DNA of 64,000 nucleotides from UBA6059 sp964351595 (lineage in GTDB: Bacteria; Bacteroidota; Bacteroidia; Cytophagales; Cyclobacteriaceae), in the NCBI GenBank assembly GCA_964351595.1, contig CAYGOT010000014.1:1-64000 (forward strand), in the 5' to 3' direction. The translations under genes were made by a program, and so were the position numbers. Each line of letters starts with the position of its first letter. Position 1 is the first letter of the stretch. This document shows positions 9,252 through 17,338 of the stretch, piece by piece. The notes under the pieces are model-generated. The model searched no databases. It had not been told where the DNA came from and saw only the letters and a list, made by a program, of their open reading frames with translations.

Positions 9252-9716
9252 CTATTTCGATGGATCGTCAATCATCTTCAATTCAACGAGCTTAGCCTCG
9301 TCATAACTAACAGAAAGATAGCCAAGAATTCCTCCAGAAGCTTCCGCCACTCTTTTTGCCATGTCTTTAAGACTCGCGTAGAACGTAGTTGCCCAGGCCT
9401 TATCCACCTTGGGTAGTATCCTGTTAAGCTTTCTCAGTTCGATGACAATATCTGAGGTTCTTTTCTCTGCATCATCAGGAAGCTCACGAATAAGCTTTTC
9501 CATTTTCAGGTCGAAATCAGTTGCCACCTCTTTGTAATAATCGATCAGCTGCGCACGAGCACGCACTTGCTTACTCCGTGCGGTTTCAATTGATTCCTTG
9601 CGCTCACGATCGTCAATAAGACCATCAGCACCGGCAATCAGTATAGAAACGTAGATAGGCGCCTTCAGCAAAAGCTCTATCTCATCTTCTCTCAATCCGT
9701 CAAATTCGGGTATCAT
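9252..9716 (-). CDS. hypothetical protein, TerB-like helical domain
   Basis: The 154-residue soluble protein is mostly helical. Its stretch LIAGADGLIDDRERKE resembles the acidic ADGxID(D)xE loop of TerB (DUF533-like) domains, which in some proteins binds divalent metals. The rest (heptad-like Leu/Ile pattern at residues 55-105) suggests a helical bundle. No enzyme motif is visible. It is expressed alone and followed by a hairpin terminator. The assignment to TerB-like is tentative; the true function is unknown. Confidence 0.7.
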   Translation of the reverse strand: MIPEFDGLREDEIELLLKAPIYVSILIAGADGLIDDRERKESIETARSKQVRARAQLIDYYKEVATDFDLKMEKLIRELPDDAEKRTSDIVIELRKLNRILPKVDKAWATTFYASLKDMAKRVAEASGGILGYLSVSYDEAKLVELKMIDDPSK

Positions 9717-9841
9717 AAACTTTCCATTTAGGTAGATAAAATCTGCCCCGAAAATAATAAATAAAATCGTTAGCCATGTTGGTGATCTTCAACATTTTGC
9801 ACTTGACGGATTGATCACTCCACTCCGAGAAATAATAAATA

Positions 9842-9855
9842 TATCGAATTCGATA
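9842..9855. promoter_or_regulatory. perfect 14-bp palindrome upstream of the Hpt gene
   Basis: TATCGAATTCGATA reads the same on both strands and lies about 75 bases before the Hpt start, in the 212-base divergent gap between two genes. It could be an operator for a dimeric regulator, but only one copy was found and no regulator is adjacent. Confidence 0.3.
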
Positions 9856-9928
9856 GTTCGAAGAAAAGATCAAGAAATCAGGGAAAACTAGCGATATTCA
9901 AGATTTAGAGATAAATCAAAGAATAAGC

Positions 9929-10288
9929 ATGGCAAATTCGGACCAAACTGGTCAAATCGACCTTACTTATCTAAAGACTATGTCAGATGGTGACGATGGC
10001 TTTATCAAAACGATGATAGAGACATTTTTGACAACCGTTCCAGATATTATTGGTAAAATTGATCAATACCATAAAGCCAAAGAATGGGAGGCTCTCGGGC
10101 AAGAAATTCATAAGCTAAAACCTACACTTAAATACCTTGGAGTCCACAGCCTTAATGAAGTGATGCCGGAGACAGAGGCCAACTGCAAAGCAGCTGAAAA
10201 CATCGATCAGATAGATAGTGGTGTTGAGCATATCGCCAAAGTGACAGAAAGTGTTCTCGAAGAAGCTCGCACTATAATTAATAATTAG
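9929..10288 (+). CDS. stand-alone histidine phosphotransfer (Hpt) protein
   Basis: The 119-residue product is a single Hpt four-helix domain. The phosphorylatable histidine is His61 in the block LGQEIHKLKPTLKYLG, which matches the canonical HxLKxxxxxLG pattern with a Pro in place of the usual Gly. It should relay phosphate between a hybrid sensor kinase and a response regulator. No partner kinase or receiver gene is adjacent, so it is an orphan; the kinase at 29.4 kb is a remote possibility. The stop overlaps the convergent gene by four bases (TTAG). Confidence 0.9.
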   Translation: MANSDQTGQIDLTYLKTMSDGDDGFIKTMIETFLTTVPDIIGKIDQYHKAKEWEALGQEIHKLKPTLKYLGVHSLNEVMPETEANCKAAENIDQIDSGVEHIAKVTESVLEEARTIINN

Positions 10289-10917
10289 AGTGTAATAATT
10301 ACCTTCTCTCCCAAAAACCTCGGTTCTGTTCCCAATACATACAGATCGAGTACGGCTTTCGATCGGGCTAGCATCTCTCGAAGCTGTATCCTCACAGTGC
10401 TCTCATACACTTTATTGTTGGCCGCAAACACCTCTGTATTCAATCCATAATACTGTGAGATGTATTGCGCTCTGTAACCGTGAAACTGTTGGGTAACGAT
10501 AACAAAATCGTGTTGGTCGAAGACCTCCTTACACCTGACGACAGAGTCCAACGTCCGAAATCCTGCATAGTCAAGCGTAATGTCGCTCTTGTCGACCTTC
10601 AGCTCCACTAATGCCTCGCGCATTTCTGCAGGCTCATTATAGTATTCGGTTTCATTGTCACCGCTTACGATGATGTGCTTCACCTTTCCTTTGTGATACA
10701 GCTCAGCCACCGCCTCCATCCTACCGGAAAAATAAAGGTTCGTGCCTCCACCAATCTGATAGCGGCTTGTGCCCAAAACCAGTGCTATTCTTCTACTATC
10801 TCCGACTTCTTCGATCTGAGTCTGCACGCTACTGGAAGTCGACATCACCACCCAAGCATTCGTCATCAAAACGAATAGTAACGGTATCAGTGCTATGGTA
10901 ATCAGATACTTAAACAT
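10285..10917 (-). CDS. SanA/YdcF-like DUF218 protein
   Basis: The 210-residue product has one N-terminal membrane anchor (residues 4-24) followed by a DUF218 domain in the periplasm. Recognisable family blocks are IALVLGTSRYQIGGG, HKGKVKHIIVSGDN, EPAEMREALVELKV and VIVTQQFHGYRAQYI. SanA is linked in enteric bacteria to envelope barrier function at high temperature; the biochemical activity is not settled. It is followed 11 bases later by, and so lies downstream of, the trmH-like gene in the same leftward transcript. Confidence 0.88.
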   Translation of the reverse strand: MFKYLITIALIPLLFVLMTNAWVVMSTSSSVQTQIEEVGDSRRIALVLGTSRYQIGGGTNLYFSGRMEAVAELYHKGKVKHIIVSGDNETEYYNEPAEMREALVELKVDKSDITLDYAGFRTLDSVVRCKEVFDQHDFVIVTQQFHGYRAQYISQYYGLNTEVFAANNKVYESTVRIQLREMLARSKAVLDLYVLGTEPRFLGEKVIITL

Positions 10918-10928
10918 AGAGATGCAGG

Positions 10929-11624
10929 CTAAGCCTTCTCTTCCAAAAAATGTTTGATGTGCAAATCTATCTTTCTAACGGCATTCATGGTCCAGTTGAG
11001 TCTGATTGATTCAGTTTCTTTTTCTGACAACTGCCATGGAAGTTTTAAATTATCCAATAACCGTCGATAATGCTGCAAAATTATACCTGCGGAAACTGAT
11101 AGATTTAAACTCTCCGTAAATCCCACCATAGGAATATGAATTACTTCATCAGCCATTGCGATAGCTTCATCGCTCACACCTGAGTACTCTGTACCGAATA
11201 CCACCGCAGATTTACAATCTATCTCTATCTCATCAAATGGCCTGGCTTGGTCATTTAGCGTGGTTACTAAAACACGATATCCTTGCGCCTTTAAACCTGA
11301 TAAGCATACTTCAGTATTGTTAGTCCCCGGTTGGTTATAGTGGTGCAAGTCTAGCCACCTGGCAGAACCGGATGATATATGGGGATGGAGGTTATAGGCA
11401 TGCTCTTTTTCAATGATATGTAGATCCTGTATACCGAAGCACTCACTTGTTCTCAATACAGCGCTGGCGTTGTGCGATTTATGGATATCCTCAAGGACTA
11501 CAGTCAGGTATCGGGTGCGCCGCTTGAGCTTTTCCTCAATCAACGCCCTCTTTCGATATGAAATATGGCTTTGCAGAAATGCCGTGAACTCAACGGGATA
11601 ATCGTAAATCTCCTGCCTGATCAT
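10929..11624 (-). CDS. trmH: SpoU-family RNA 2'-O-methyltransferase, TrmH-like
   Basis: The product has 231 residues with the SPOUT knot motifs: motif 1 VLEDIHKSHNASAVLRT with the catalytic-region Arg, motif 2 AVVFGTEYSGVSDEAI and motif 3 IPMVGFTESLNLSVSAGIIL. The arrangement and the extended C-terminal helix match TrmH, which methylates the 2'-OH of G18 in tRNA. Confusion with a 23S rRNA methylase of the same superfamily cannot be excluded. Its ATG overlaps the parC stop by four bases, so it is coupled to the topoisomerase IV genes. Confidence 0.85.
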   Translation of the reverse strand: MIRQEIYDYPVEFTAFLQSHISYRKRALIEEKLKRRTRYLTVVLEDIHKSHNASAVLRTSECFGIQDLHIIEKEHAYNLHPHISSGSARWLDLHHYNQPGTNNTEVCLSGLKAQGYRVLVTTLNDQARPFDEIEIDCKSAVVFGTEYSGVSDEAIAMADEVIHIPMVGFTESLNLSVSAGIILQHYRRLLDNLKLPWQLSEKETESIRLNWTMNAVRKIDLHIKHFLEEKA

Positions 11625-14317
11625 TCACCAAATAGTCCGAGCTGGTCTTTTTCATCATCGGGTTTCTTCACATTCAGATCAACGGAGCTACCCACGTCAA
11701 ATTTCTTCTCTTCCTCCTCTGCTACCTCTTTAGCGATAGATGCTTTTAATTCATCAATAGATGGGTCAGCCTCAGTTTCTTCGGCCTTTTCCACTTTTTT
11801 CGGTTGTGATTCCGAGACATTCGATTCAAGAAGAGCCACTTCCTTTATTTTATCTATCGGAAATTTGTTTCCGGTAGCTCTCCAGCCCTTGACATCAATT
11901 AATTCGTCCAACTGGAAATCCTGAAAGGCATTTTTGCCTTTCTCTGTGTATTTAACATTCACCTTCACAGTGTCGGCAGATGAAATAAAATGAAGCTTGG
12001 AACTGCGCTCTTCAGAGATAAATTTGAAGACCTTATTAGGTGTGGTTGTTTCTATTTTGAAGCGCTTGATATGGTTGAGCTTGCTGCCACCCTCATAGTA
12101 GAGTGCAGTGAGAATCGCATCTTCGCGAAACTTCTCGATGAGCATGATGTTAGCAGCCTCATAGCGATTGGTCAGCTCAAAGCTGGTCAACTCATAAGAT
12201 CCATCTTTCAGGATCACTAGTATTTTATCCTCGCCGAGGAAGTTGCCGATATGCTTGCCTCTTTGGTCAGTATTTAGCCTTCCGACAGCCCCATCATACC
12301 AAATATCCAAGCCGCCAAGCGTAGAAACTCCCTGACTTTTCAGCACGATCTTTCGCACCGGGTATCTTGTGAGGATATTGCCTCCAGCACCTCGCCCTTT
12401 GATCTCGACATCTGCAAAGTCAAAATCAAAGACTTTCTTCCTTGCCTTTGCCCCGGCAGTCAGGTTTACTGTAATAACCTCCGCTTCACCGTTTGGATTA
12501 GCCGTGAAGTAGAGCGTCTTGCTACCCTTGCCTCCTTTGGTAAGGTCATAGTCCTTGTCACGGGTGATCGACATCACCTGGAATCGTTTTACCATTGATC
12601 GACCTGTCTTACCATCGAGATAAATCATATTGTAGACCGTGCGCTCATCTCCTTTTTTCCAGACCGCCACATGCAGGATATCCTTACCAACAAAAACCTT
12701 ATCCTGAATACGTGTGACCTGAAAGGCTCCATCTTTTCTAAAAACAATGATGTCGTCAATATCCGAACAGTCCGAAACGAACTCATCCTTTTTCATCCCA
12801 TAGCCGATAAAGCCGTCCGCTCGATTGACATAGAGTTTGGCATTGTTCGCAGCTACTACGGTTGCTTTGATCGTGTCAAATGTGGCTATCTCTGTCTGAC
12901 GTTCTTTGCCTTTGCCGTATTTGTCTCTCAGCTTTTGGTAATAGGTAATCGCGTACTCGACAATGTTGGCGAGGTTGTACTCCACCTCTTCCAGCTCTTC
13001 CTGCAAGCGGCGCATGAGCTCGTCTGCTTTGAAGCTATCGAATCTTGAGATCCGTTTAATCTTGATTTCCGTTAGACGGACGATATCCTCCTCGGTGATT
13101 ACCCGATAAAACTCCTTTTTGAATGGCTCCAAACCCTCATCGATGGTCTGGATGACTGCCTCCCATGTCTCGCACTCCTCAATATCTCGGTAGATTCTAT
13201 TCTCAATGAAGATTTTCTCCAACGAAGAAAATAGCATCTTCTCCATGAGTTCGTCGCGCCTGATCTCCAGCTCCCGGCGAAGCAGCTCTTTGGTCTGATC
13301 TGTATTGATTCTGAGAATTTCGGATACGGTCATAAACCGCGGCTTCTCATCTATGATCACACAGGCATTGGGCGATATGGAAGACTCACAGTCCGTGAAA
13401 GCGTAGAGCGCGTCAATGGTAATATCGGGCGACTGACCAGGTGCCAGGGTCACAAGAATCTCGACATCTTTAGCCGTGTTATCGATCACCTTCTTGATCT
13501 TGATCTTGCCCTTGTCGTTGGCCTTGATAATAGACTCGATCAAAGAGGTAGTCGTCGTGCTGAACGGAATGTCTTTGATGACCAGGGTCTTCTTATCGTA
13601 CTCTTCAATTTTCGCTCTTACCCGAATCTTACCCCCGCGCTCACCATCATTGTAGTCGGAAACATCTACCAATCCTCCCGTTGCAAAGTCGGGATAGAGG
13701 GTGAATTTCTTTCCCTTGAGATGAGCAATCGAAGCATCGATTAATTCAAGGAAGTTGTGCGGCAATATCTTGGTGGACAGACCTACCGCAATGCCTTCCA
13801 CTCCTTGTGCAAGCAGGATCGGAAATTTGGCCGGTAGGGTGACCGGTTCCTTTTTTCGTCCGTCATAGCTCAACTGCCAATCAGTGGTCTGAGGATTGAA
13901 AAGTACTTCAAGGGCAAACTTGGAAAGCCGCGCCTCAATATATCTGGGTGCTGCAGAACCATCACCGGTTCGCACATCGCCCCAATTGCCCTGCGTCTCT
14001 ATGAGCAGATCCTTCTGCCCCATATTGACAATCGCATCGCCTATTGATGCATCTCCATGAGGGTGGTACTGCATGGTACTACCGATGACATTGGCCACTT
14101 TATTGAAGCGACCATCGTCCATCTCCTTCATGGCATGCAGAATCCTGCGCTGTACTGGCTTTAGACCATCATCAATTGCGGGTACGGCTCGTTCCAGAAT
14201 AACGTAAGACGCATATTCCATGAACCAGTTTTCGTACATCCCAGATACCGGGAGCACCTCGTGAATTTTGTCGTCTTCGGCTCCCTGACCGTTTTCAGGC
14301 AAATCTTGTTCTTCCAT
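11621..14317 (-). CDS. parC: DNA topoisomerase IV subunit A
   Basis: This 898-residue protein is the DNA-cleaving subunit. The catalytic tyrosine is Tyr126 in AAPRYIEARL; the quinolone-resistance region YHPHGDASIG lies at residues 84-93. The winged-helix and tower regions follow, then a C-terminal beta-propeller of reduced regularity and an acidic Lys/Glu tail. I see no canonical GyrA box, which favours ParC over GyrA, and the parE partner lies three bases upstream. The complex decatenates daughter chromosomes. An acidic low-complexity tail at residues 850-898 is normal in this phylum. Confidence 0.94.
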   Translation of the reverse strand: MEEQDLPENGQGAEDDKIHEVLPVSGMYENWFMEYASYVILERAVPAIDDGLKPVQRRILHAMKEMDDGRFNKVANVIGSTMQYHPHGDASIGDAIVNMGQKDLLIETQGNWGDVRTGDGSAAPRYIEARLSKFALEVLFNPQTTDWQLSYDGRKKEPVTLPAKFPILLAQGVEGIAVGLSTKILPHNFLELIDASIAHLKGKKFTLYPDFATGGLVDVSDYNDGERGGKIRVRAKIEEYDKKTLVIKDIPFSTTTTSLIESIIKANDKGKIKIKKVIDNTAKDVEILVTLAPGQSPDITIDALYAFTDCESSISPNACVIIDEKPRFMTVSEILRINTDQTKELLRRELEIRRDELMEKMLFSSLEKIFIENRIYRDIEECETWEAVIQTIDEGLEPFKKEFYRVITEEDIVRLTEIKIKRISRFDSFKADELMRRLQEELEEVEYNLANIVEYAITYYQKLRDKYGKGKERQTEIATFDTIKATVVAANNAKLYVNRADGFIGYGMKKDEFVSDCSDIDDIIVFRKDGAFQVTRIQDKVFVGKDILHVAVWKKGDERTVYNMIYLDGKTGRSMVKRFQVMSITRDKDYDLTKGGKGSKTLYFTANPNGEAEVITVNLTAGAKARKKVFDFDFADVEIKGRGAGGNILTRYPVRKIVLKSQGVSTLGGLDIWYDGAVGRLNTDQRGKHIGNFLGEDKILVILKDGSYELTSFELTNRYEAANIMLIEKFREDAILTALYYEGGSKLNHIKRFKIETTTPNKVFKFISEERSSKLHFISSADTVKVNVKYTEKGKNAFQDFQLDELIDVKGWRATGNKFPIDKIKEVALLESNVSESQPKKVEKAEETEADPSIDELKASIAKEVAEEEEKKFDVGSSVDLNVKKPDDEKDQLGLFGE

Positions 14318-14320
14318 TCT

Positions 14321-16183
14321 TTAGGCTGCCTCCTCCTCTATTAAGTCTTTCTCGATTCTAAGTCTATCGATGATGAACTGCTGTCTGTCCGGGGTATTTT
14401 TTCCCATATAAAACGACAACAAATCCTGAATTTTAGTTTCTTTCTTTAGTATGATAGGTTCCAGTCGGATGTCTTCTCCTATGAATCCACCAAACTCATC
14501 AGGGGATATCTCTCCCAGTCCCTTAAACCTGGTGATCTCAGGCTTGCTTCCAAGCTTAGCCACCGCCTGCTCCTTTTCAGCAATGCTGTAGCAATAGATC
14601 GTCTCCTTTTTATTTCGTACCCGAAAAAGTGGTGTTTCCAGGATGTAAACGTGACCATTGCGTACAAGCTCCGGGAAAAACTGCAGGAAGTAAGTCAACA
14701 TCAGAAGTCGGATGTGCATACCATCCACATCTGCGTCTGTGGCTATCACTATTTTGCGGTAGCGCAGGCCTTCCATCCCATCTTCGATATTCAAGGCATG
14801 TTGCAGCAGGTTGAACTCCTCGTTTTCATAGACCACCTTCTTGGTATGACCGAAGCAGTTGAAAGGCTTTCCCCTTAGACTAAAGACCGCCTGGGTCTGT
14901 ACGTTGCGTGACTTGGTGATAGAGCCGCTGGCAGAGTCTCCCTCCGTAATGAAGAGCATCGTGCCATCCTTCAACTCGTTGTTTGATTTATCATCAAAAT
15001 GCAAACGACAATCTCTTAGTTTCTTATTGTGAAGGTTGGCCTTTTTAGCGCGCTCATTGGCGAGCTTTTTAATGCCAGCAATCTCCTTGCGCTCACGCTC
15101 CGATTGGAGTATTCGCTTAAGCAATGCATCTGCGGTGGCCTGATGCTCATGTAGATAATCGTCCAAGGCCTTCTTGATAAAATCATTGACGAATGTCCGC
15201 ATCGTAGGCCCATCGGGAGCTACATTCTGTGAACCCAACTTGGTCTTAGTCTGAGACTCAAAGACCGGCTCCTGCACTCTCACAGCAATGGCCCCAACGA
15301 CGCTCGCGCGGATATCCGTCGCATCGTAATCCTTCTTATAAAACTCACGGATCGTCTTGACAATAGACTCCCGAAAGGCGGCCAAATGCGTTCCACCCTG
15401 CGTGGTAAACTGACCATTCACGAAGGAATAGTATTCTTCCCCGTATTGATTTGAATGAGATAGCGCAATCTCAATGTCTTCACCTTTGAGGTGAATGATC
15501 GGATAGCGCAAAGTCTCCTCATCAGCCTTCCTCCTCAATAAATCAAGGAGTCCATTCTCAGAATGAAACTTCCTGCCGTTGAAATTGATGGTAAGGCCTG
15601 CATTGAGAAAAGCGTAGTTCCAAAGCAGGTTGTCAAGGTATTCTGGAATGAAGTGATAATTCTTAAAAACTGTATTGTCAGGCTCAAAAATCGTCAGGGT
15701 GCCATTGCGCTCATCTGACTTGCTCGGCTTAGGATCATTGGTCAGTTCGCCCTGGTTGAATTCCGCCAGTTTGGTCTGCCCTTCTCTGAAGGATTGCACT
15801 TTGAAGTACGATGACAATGCATTCACCGCCTTAGTACCCACTCCATTGAGGCCGACGGACTTCTGAAAGACCGTAGAGTCATACTTGCCTCCGGTATTGA
15901 TTTTGGACACACAGTCAATCACCTTACCTAGCGGAATGCCGCGACCATAGTCTCTTACCTCGACGCGATGATCGGATACTTTGACACTGATGGTTTTTCC
16001 AAATCCCATCATGTGCTCATCAATGGAATTGTCTATAATCTCCTTGACAAGCACGTAGATACCATCGTCCATTGCAGCGCCATCTCCCAGCTTACCAATG
16101 TACATACCAGGTCTGAGACGAATATGCTCCTTCCAATCAAGTGATCGTATACTATCCTCGTCGTAATTCGCTAATTCAGCCAT
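14321..16183 (-). CDS. parE: DNA topoisomerase IV subunit B
   Basis: The 620-residue product contains the GHKL ATPase (KEIIDNSIDEHMMG, VRDYGRGIPLG, GLNGVGTKAVNAL), the transducer domain and a Toprim domain with FITEGDSASGS and the metal-binding DADVDGMHIR. The C-terminal PxxxRxxxI block is QQFIIDRL. It pairs with the adjacent parC gene, from which it is separated by three bases. Together they form an ATP-dependent decatenase. The order parE-parC-trmH-sanA on one strand suggests a single leftward transcript beginning in the 167-base gap at 16184-16350. Confidence 0.95.
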   Translation of the reverse strand: MAELANYDEDSIRSLDWKEHIRLRPGMYIGKLGDGAAMDDGIYVLVKEIIDNSIDEHMMGFGKTISVKVSDHRVEVRDYGRGIPLGKVIDCVSKINTGGKYDSTVFQKSVGLNGVGTKAVNALSSYFKVQSFREGQTKLAEFNQGELTNDPKPSKSDERNGTLTIFEPDNTVFKNYHFIPEYLDNLLWNYAFLNAGLTINFNGRKFHSENGLLDLLRRKADEETLRYPIIHLKGEDIEIALSHSNQYGEEYYSFVNGQFTTQGGTHLAAFRESIVKTIREFYKKDYDATDIRASVVGAIAVRVQEPVFESQTKTKLGSQNVAPDGPTMRTFVNDFIKKALDDYLHEHQATADALLKRILQSERERKEIAGIKKLANERAKKANLHNKKLRDCRLHFDDKSNNELKDGTMLFITEGDSASGSITKSRNVQTQAVFSLRGKPFNCFGHTKKVVYENEEFNLLQHALNIEDGMEGLRYRKIVIATDADVDGMHIRLLMLTYFLQFFPELVRNGHVYILETPLFRVRNKKETIYCYSIAEKEQAVAKLGSKPEITRFKGLGEISPDEFGGFIGEDIRLEPIILKKETKIQDLLSFYMGKNTPDRQQFIIDRLRIEKDLIEEEAA

Positions 16184-16350
16184 TTTCGCTTTTCAAAAAA
16201 ATTGTAATTTTCTAAGTGTAGAACCCAGTAAAACTAACAAGATTAAGAATAATTCCTAGAGCAGAATATTAAGCTCTGATGCTGTTCAACGTCTTTTTAA
16301 TTCTACTTATCATTTAGATGGATAAGCGTAAACCGCTCATAATAAAGCTA

Positions 16351-16815
16351 TTAACTTCTCTTACTGAGTAGATAGAAAAATAGTACTATCCAAATAAAAA
16401 TGAGTGCCTGTCCAAGGTAAGCAAAAATGCTAAAGGACGAGATATGATAGTAGTCAGCATTGTTGAAGAAGCCAACAAAAGCTACTACGGAAATGAAGAA
16501 TAAGTTGATAATCAAACCAAAGCTTGAGAACCAATTGTGAATACGCTCCTTGAAGTCGGCTGATACGAAGAAGCCATCTGACCTCACAGGTATCATTTGC
16601 ATCAGCTTCCCAAAAACTATGAAGATGACGTTGGTCAACATGAAACTTGCAATAGCGAAGTAGAAGAAGACTTCCTTCCCAACGAAAGTTGAGAATTCAT
16701 CAGTCGCATCGGCATCTATCCCTACTTGTTCCGGTAGGTAGGCATAGACATAGAGTAATACCCCCAGAAAAACGATGATAGAGAAAGTACGGACGATTCT
16801 AATGTTTCTTGACAT
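16351..16815 (-). CDS. four-helix membrane protein, unknown function
   Basis: The 154-residue product has four predicted membrane helices (about residues 8-27, 48-70, 95-117 and 126-148) and short connecting loops. It resembles the small 'DUF' membrane proteins found next to topoisomerase genes in Cytophagales, but I do not recognise a named family. It lies upstream of parE on the same strand, separated by 167 bases, so may be transcribed separately. One CCTACCGGAA copy (reverse, 16729-16738) falls in its coding region at LPE. Confidence 0.7.
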   Translation of the reverse strand: MSRNIRIVRTFSIIVFLGVLLYVYAYLPEQVGIDADATDEFSTFVGKEVFFYFAIASFMLTNVIFIVFGKLMQMIPVRSDGFFVSADFKERIHNWFSSFGLIINLFFISVVAFVGFFNNADYYHISSFSIFAYLGQALIFIWIVLFFYLLSKRS

Positions 16816-16957
16816 TATCTAAGAGCTTATGGTAATGAAGGTAACTTGGTGTCTTAATTTGGGTTCAAAACTAATTCTGAATTGTCGGAATAAGTGTTTC
16901 TCAGTTTCATTTGAATAAAATTAAAACCTGCAACGCATAATGACTGTTAATGCCACT

Positions 16958-17329
16958 ATGAAGAAAATGAGTTGGGTAGTGATCTTTGCGCTGTGGAGCT
17001 GTGGGCTGTCCCACCCTACTATCCCGGGATTCGATGCGGAAGCGTGGGCAAATGATAAGAAGGGTTGTGGTCAGGTCCGCCAGGATGCGGTGGATCAACT
17101 TTATGAATACAAGGACATGCTACTGGGGTTTAACCAGAATGAAATCAAGCATTACCTGGGAAGACCTGATGAGCAGGAACTGTACAATAGGAGCCAAACT
17201 TTCTTTCATTACTACGTCTCAGGTCACAAAGAATGTGGTGCCTCCCCAGACTCTCCGGTAATCATTCAAATCCGATTCAACGCCCTCAACAGTTCCAATG
17301 AAGTGTATTTTAGGAATTACCAACCTTAG
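16958..17329 (+). CDS. small lipoprotein, BamE/SmpA-like
   Basis: From ATG 16958 the product has 123 residues with a lipoprotein signal ending ALWSC. The mature part has a helical segment (CGQVRQDAVDQLYEYKDMLL) and the phrase IKHYLGRPDEQEL, which resembles the LGxPxx turn of BamE/SmpA-type domains, and ends with a beta segment VIIQIRFNALN. Four cysteines beyond the lipobox region may pair. It is a single gene between divergent and convergent neighbours. BamE-like fold is an inference; the function is unknown. An upstream ATG at 16940 would add six residues. Confidence 0.7.
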   Translation: MKKMSWVVIFALWSCGLSHPTIPGFDAEAWANDKKGCGQVRQDAVDQLYEYKDMLLGFNQNEIKHYLGRPDEQELYNRSQTFFHYYVSGHKECGASPDSPVIIQIRFNALNSSNEVYFRNYQP

Positions 17330-17338
17330 TATACACTT

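Noticed and set aside
11621..16183. DNA gyrase subunits
   Set aside because: No canonical GyrA box is seen and the two genes are adjacent in the order parE-parC, so topoisomerase IV is the better call.
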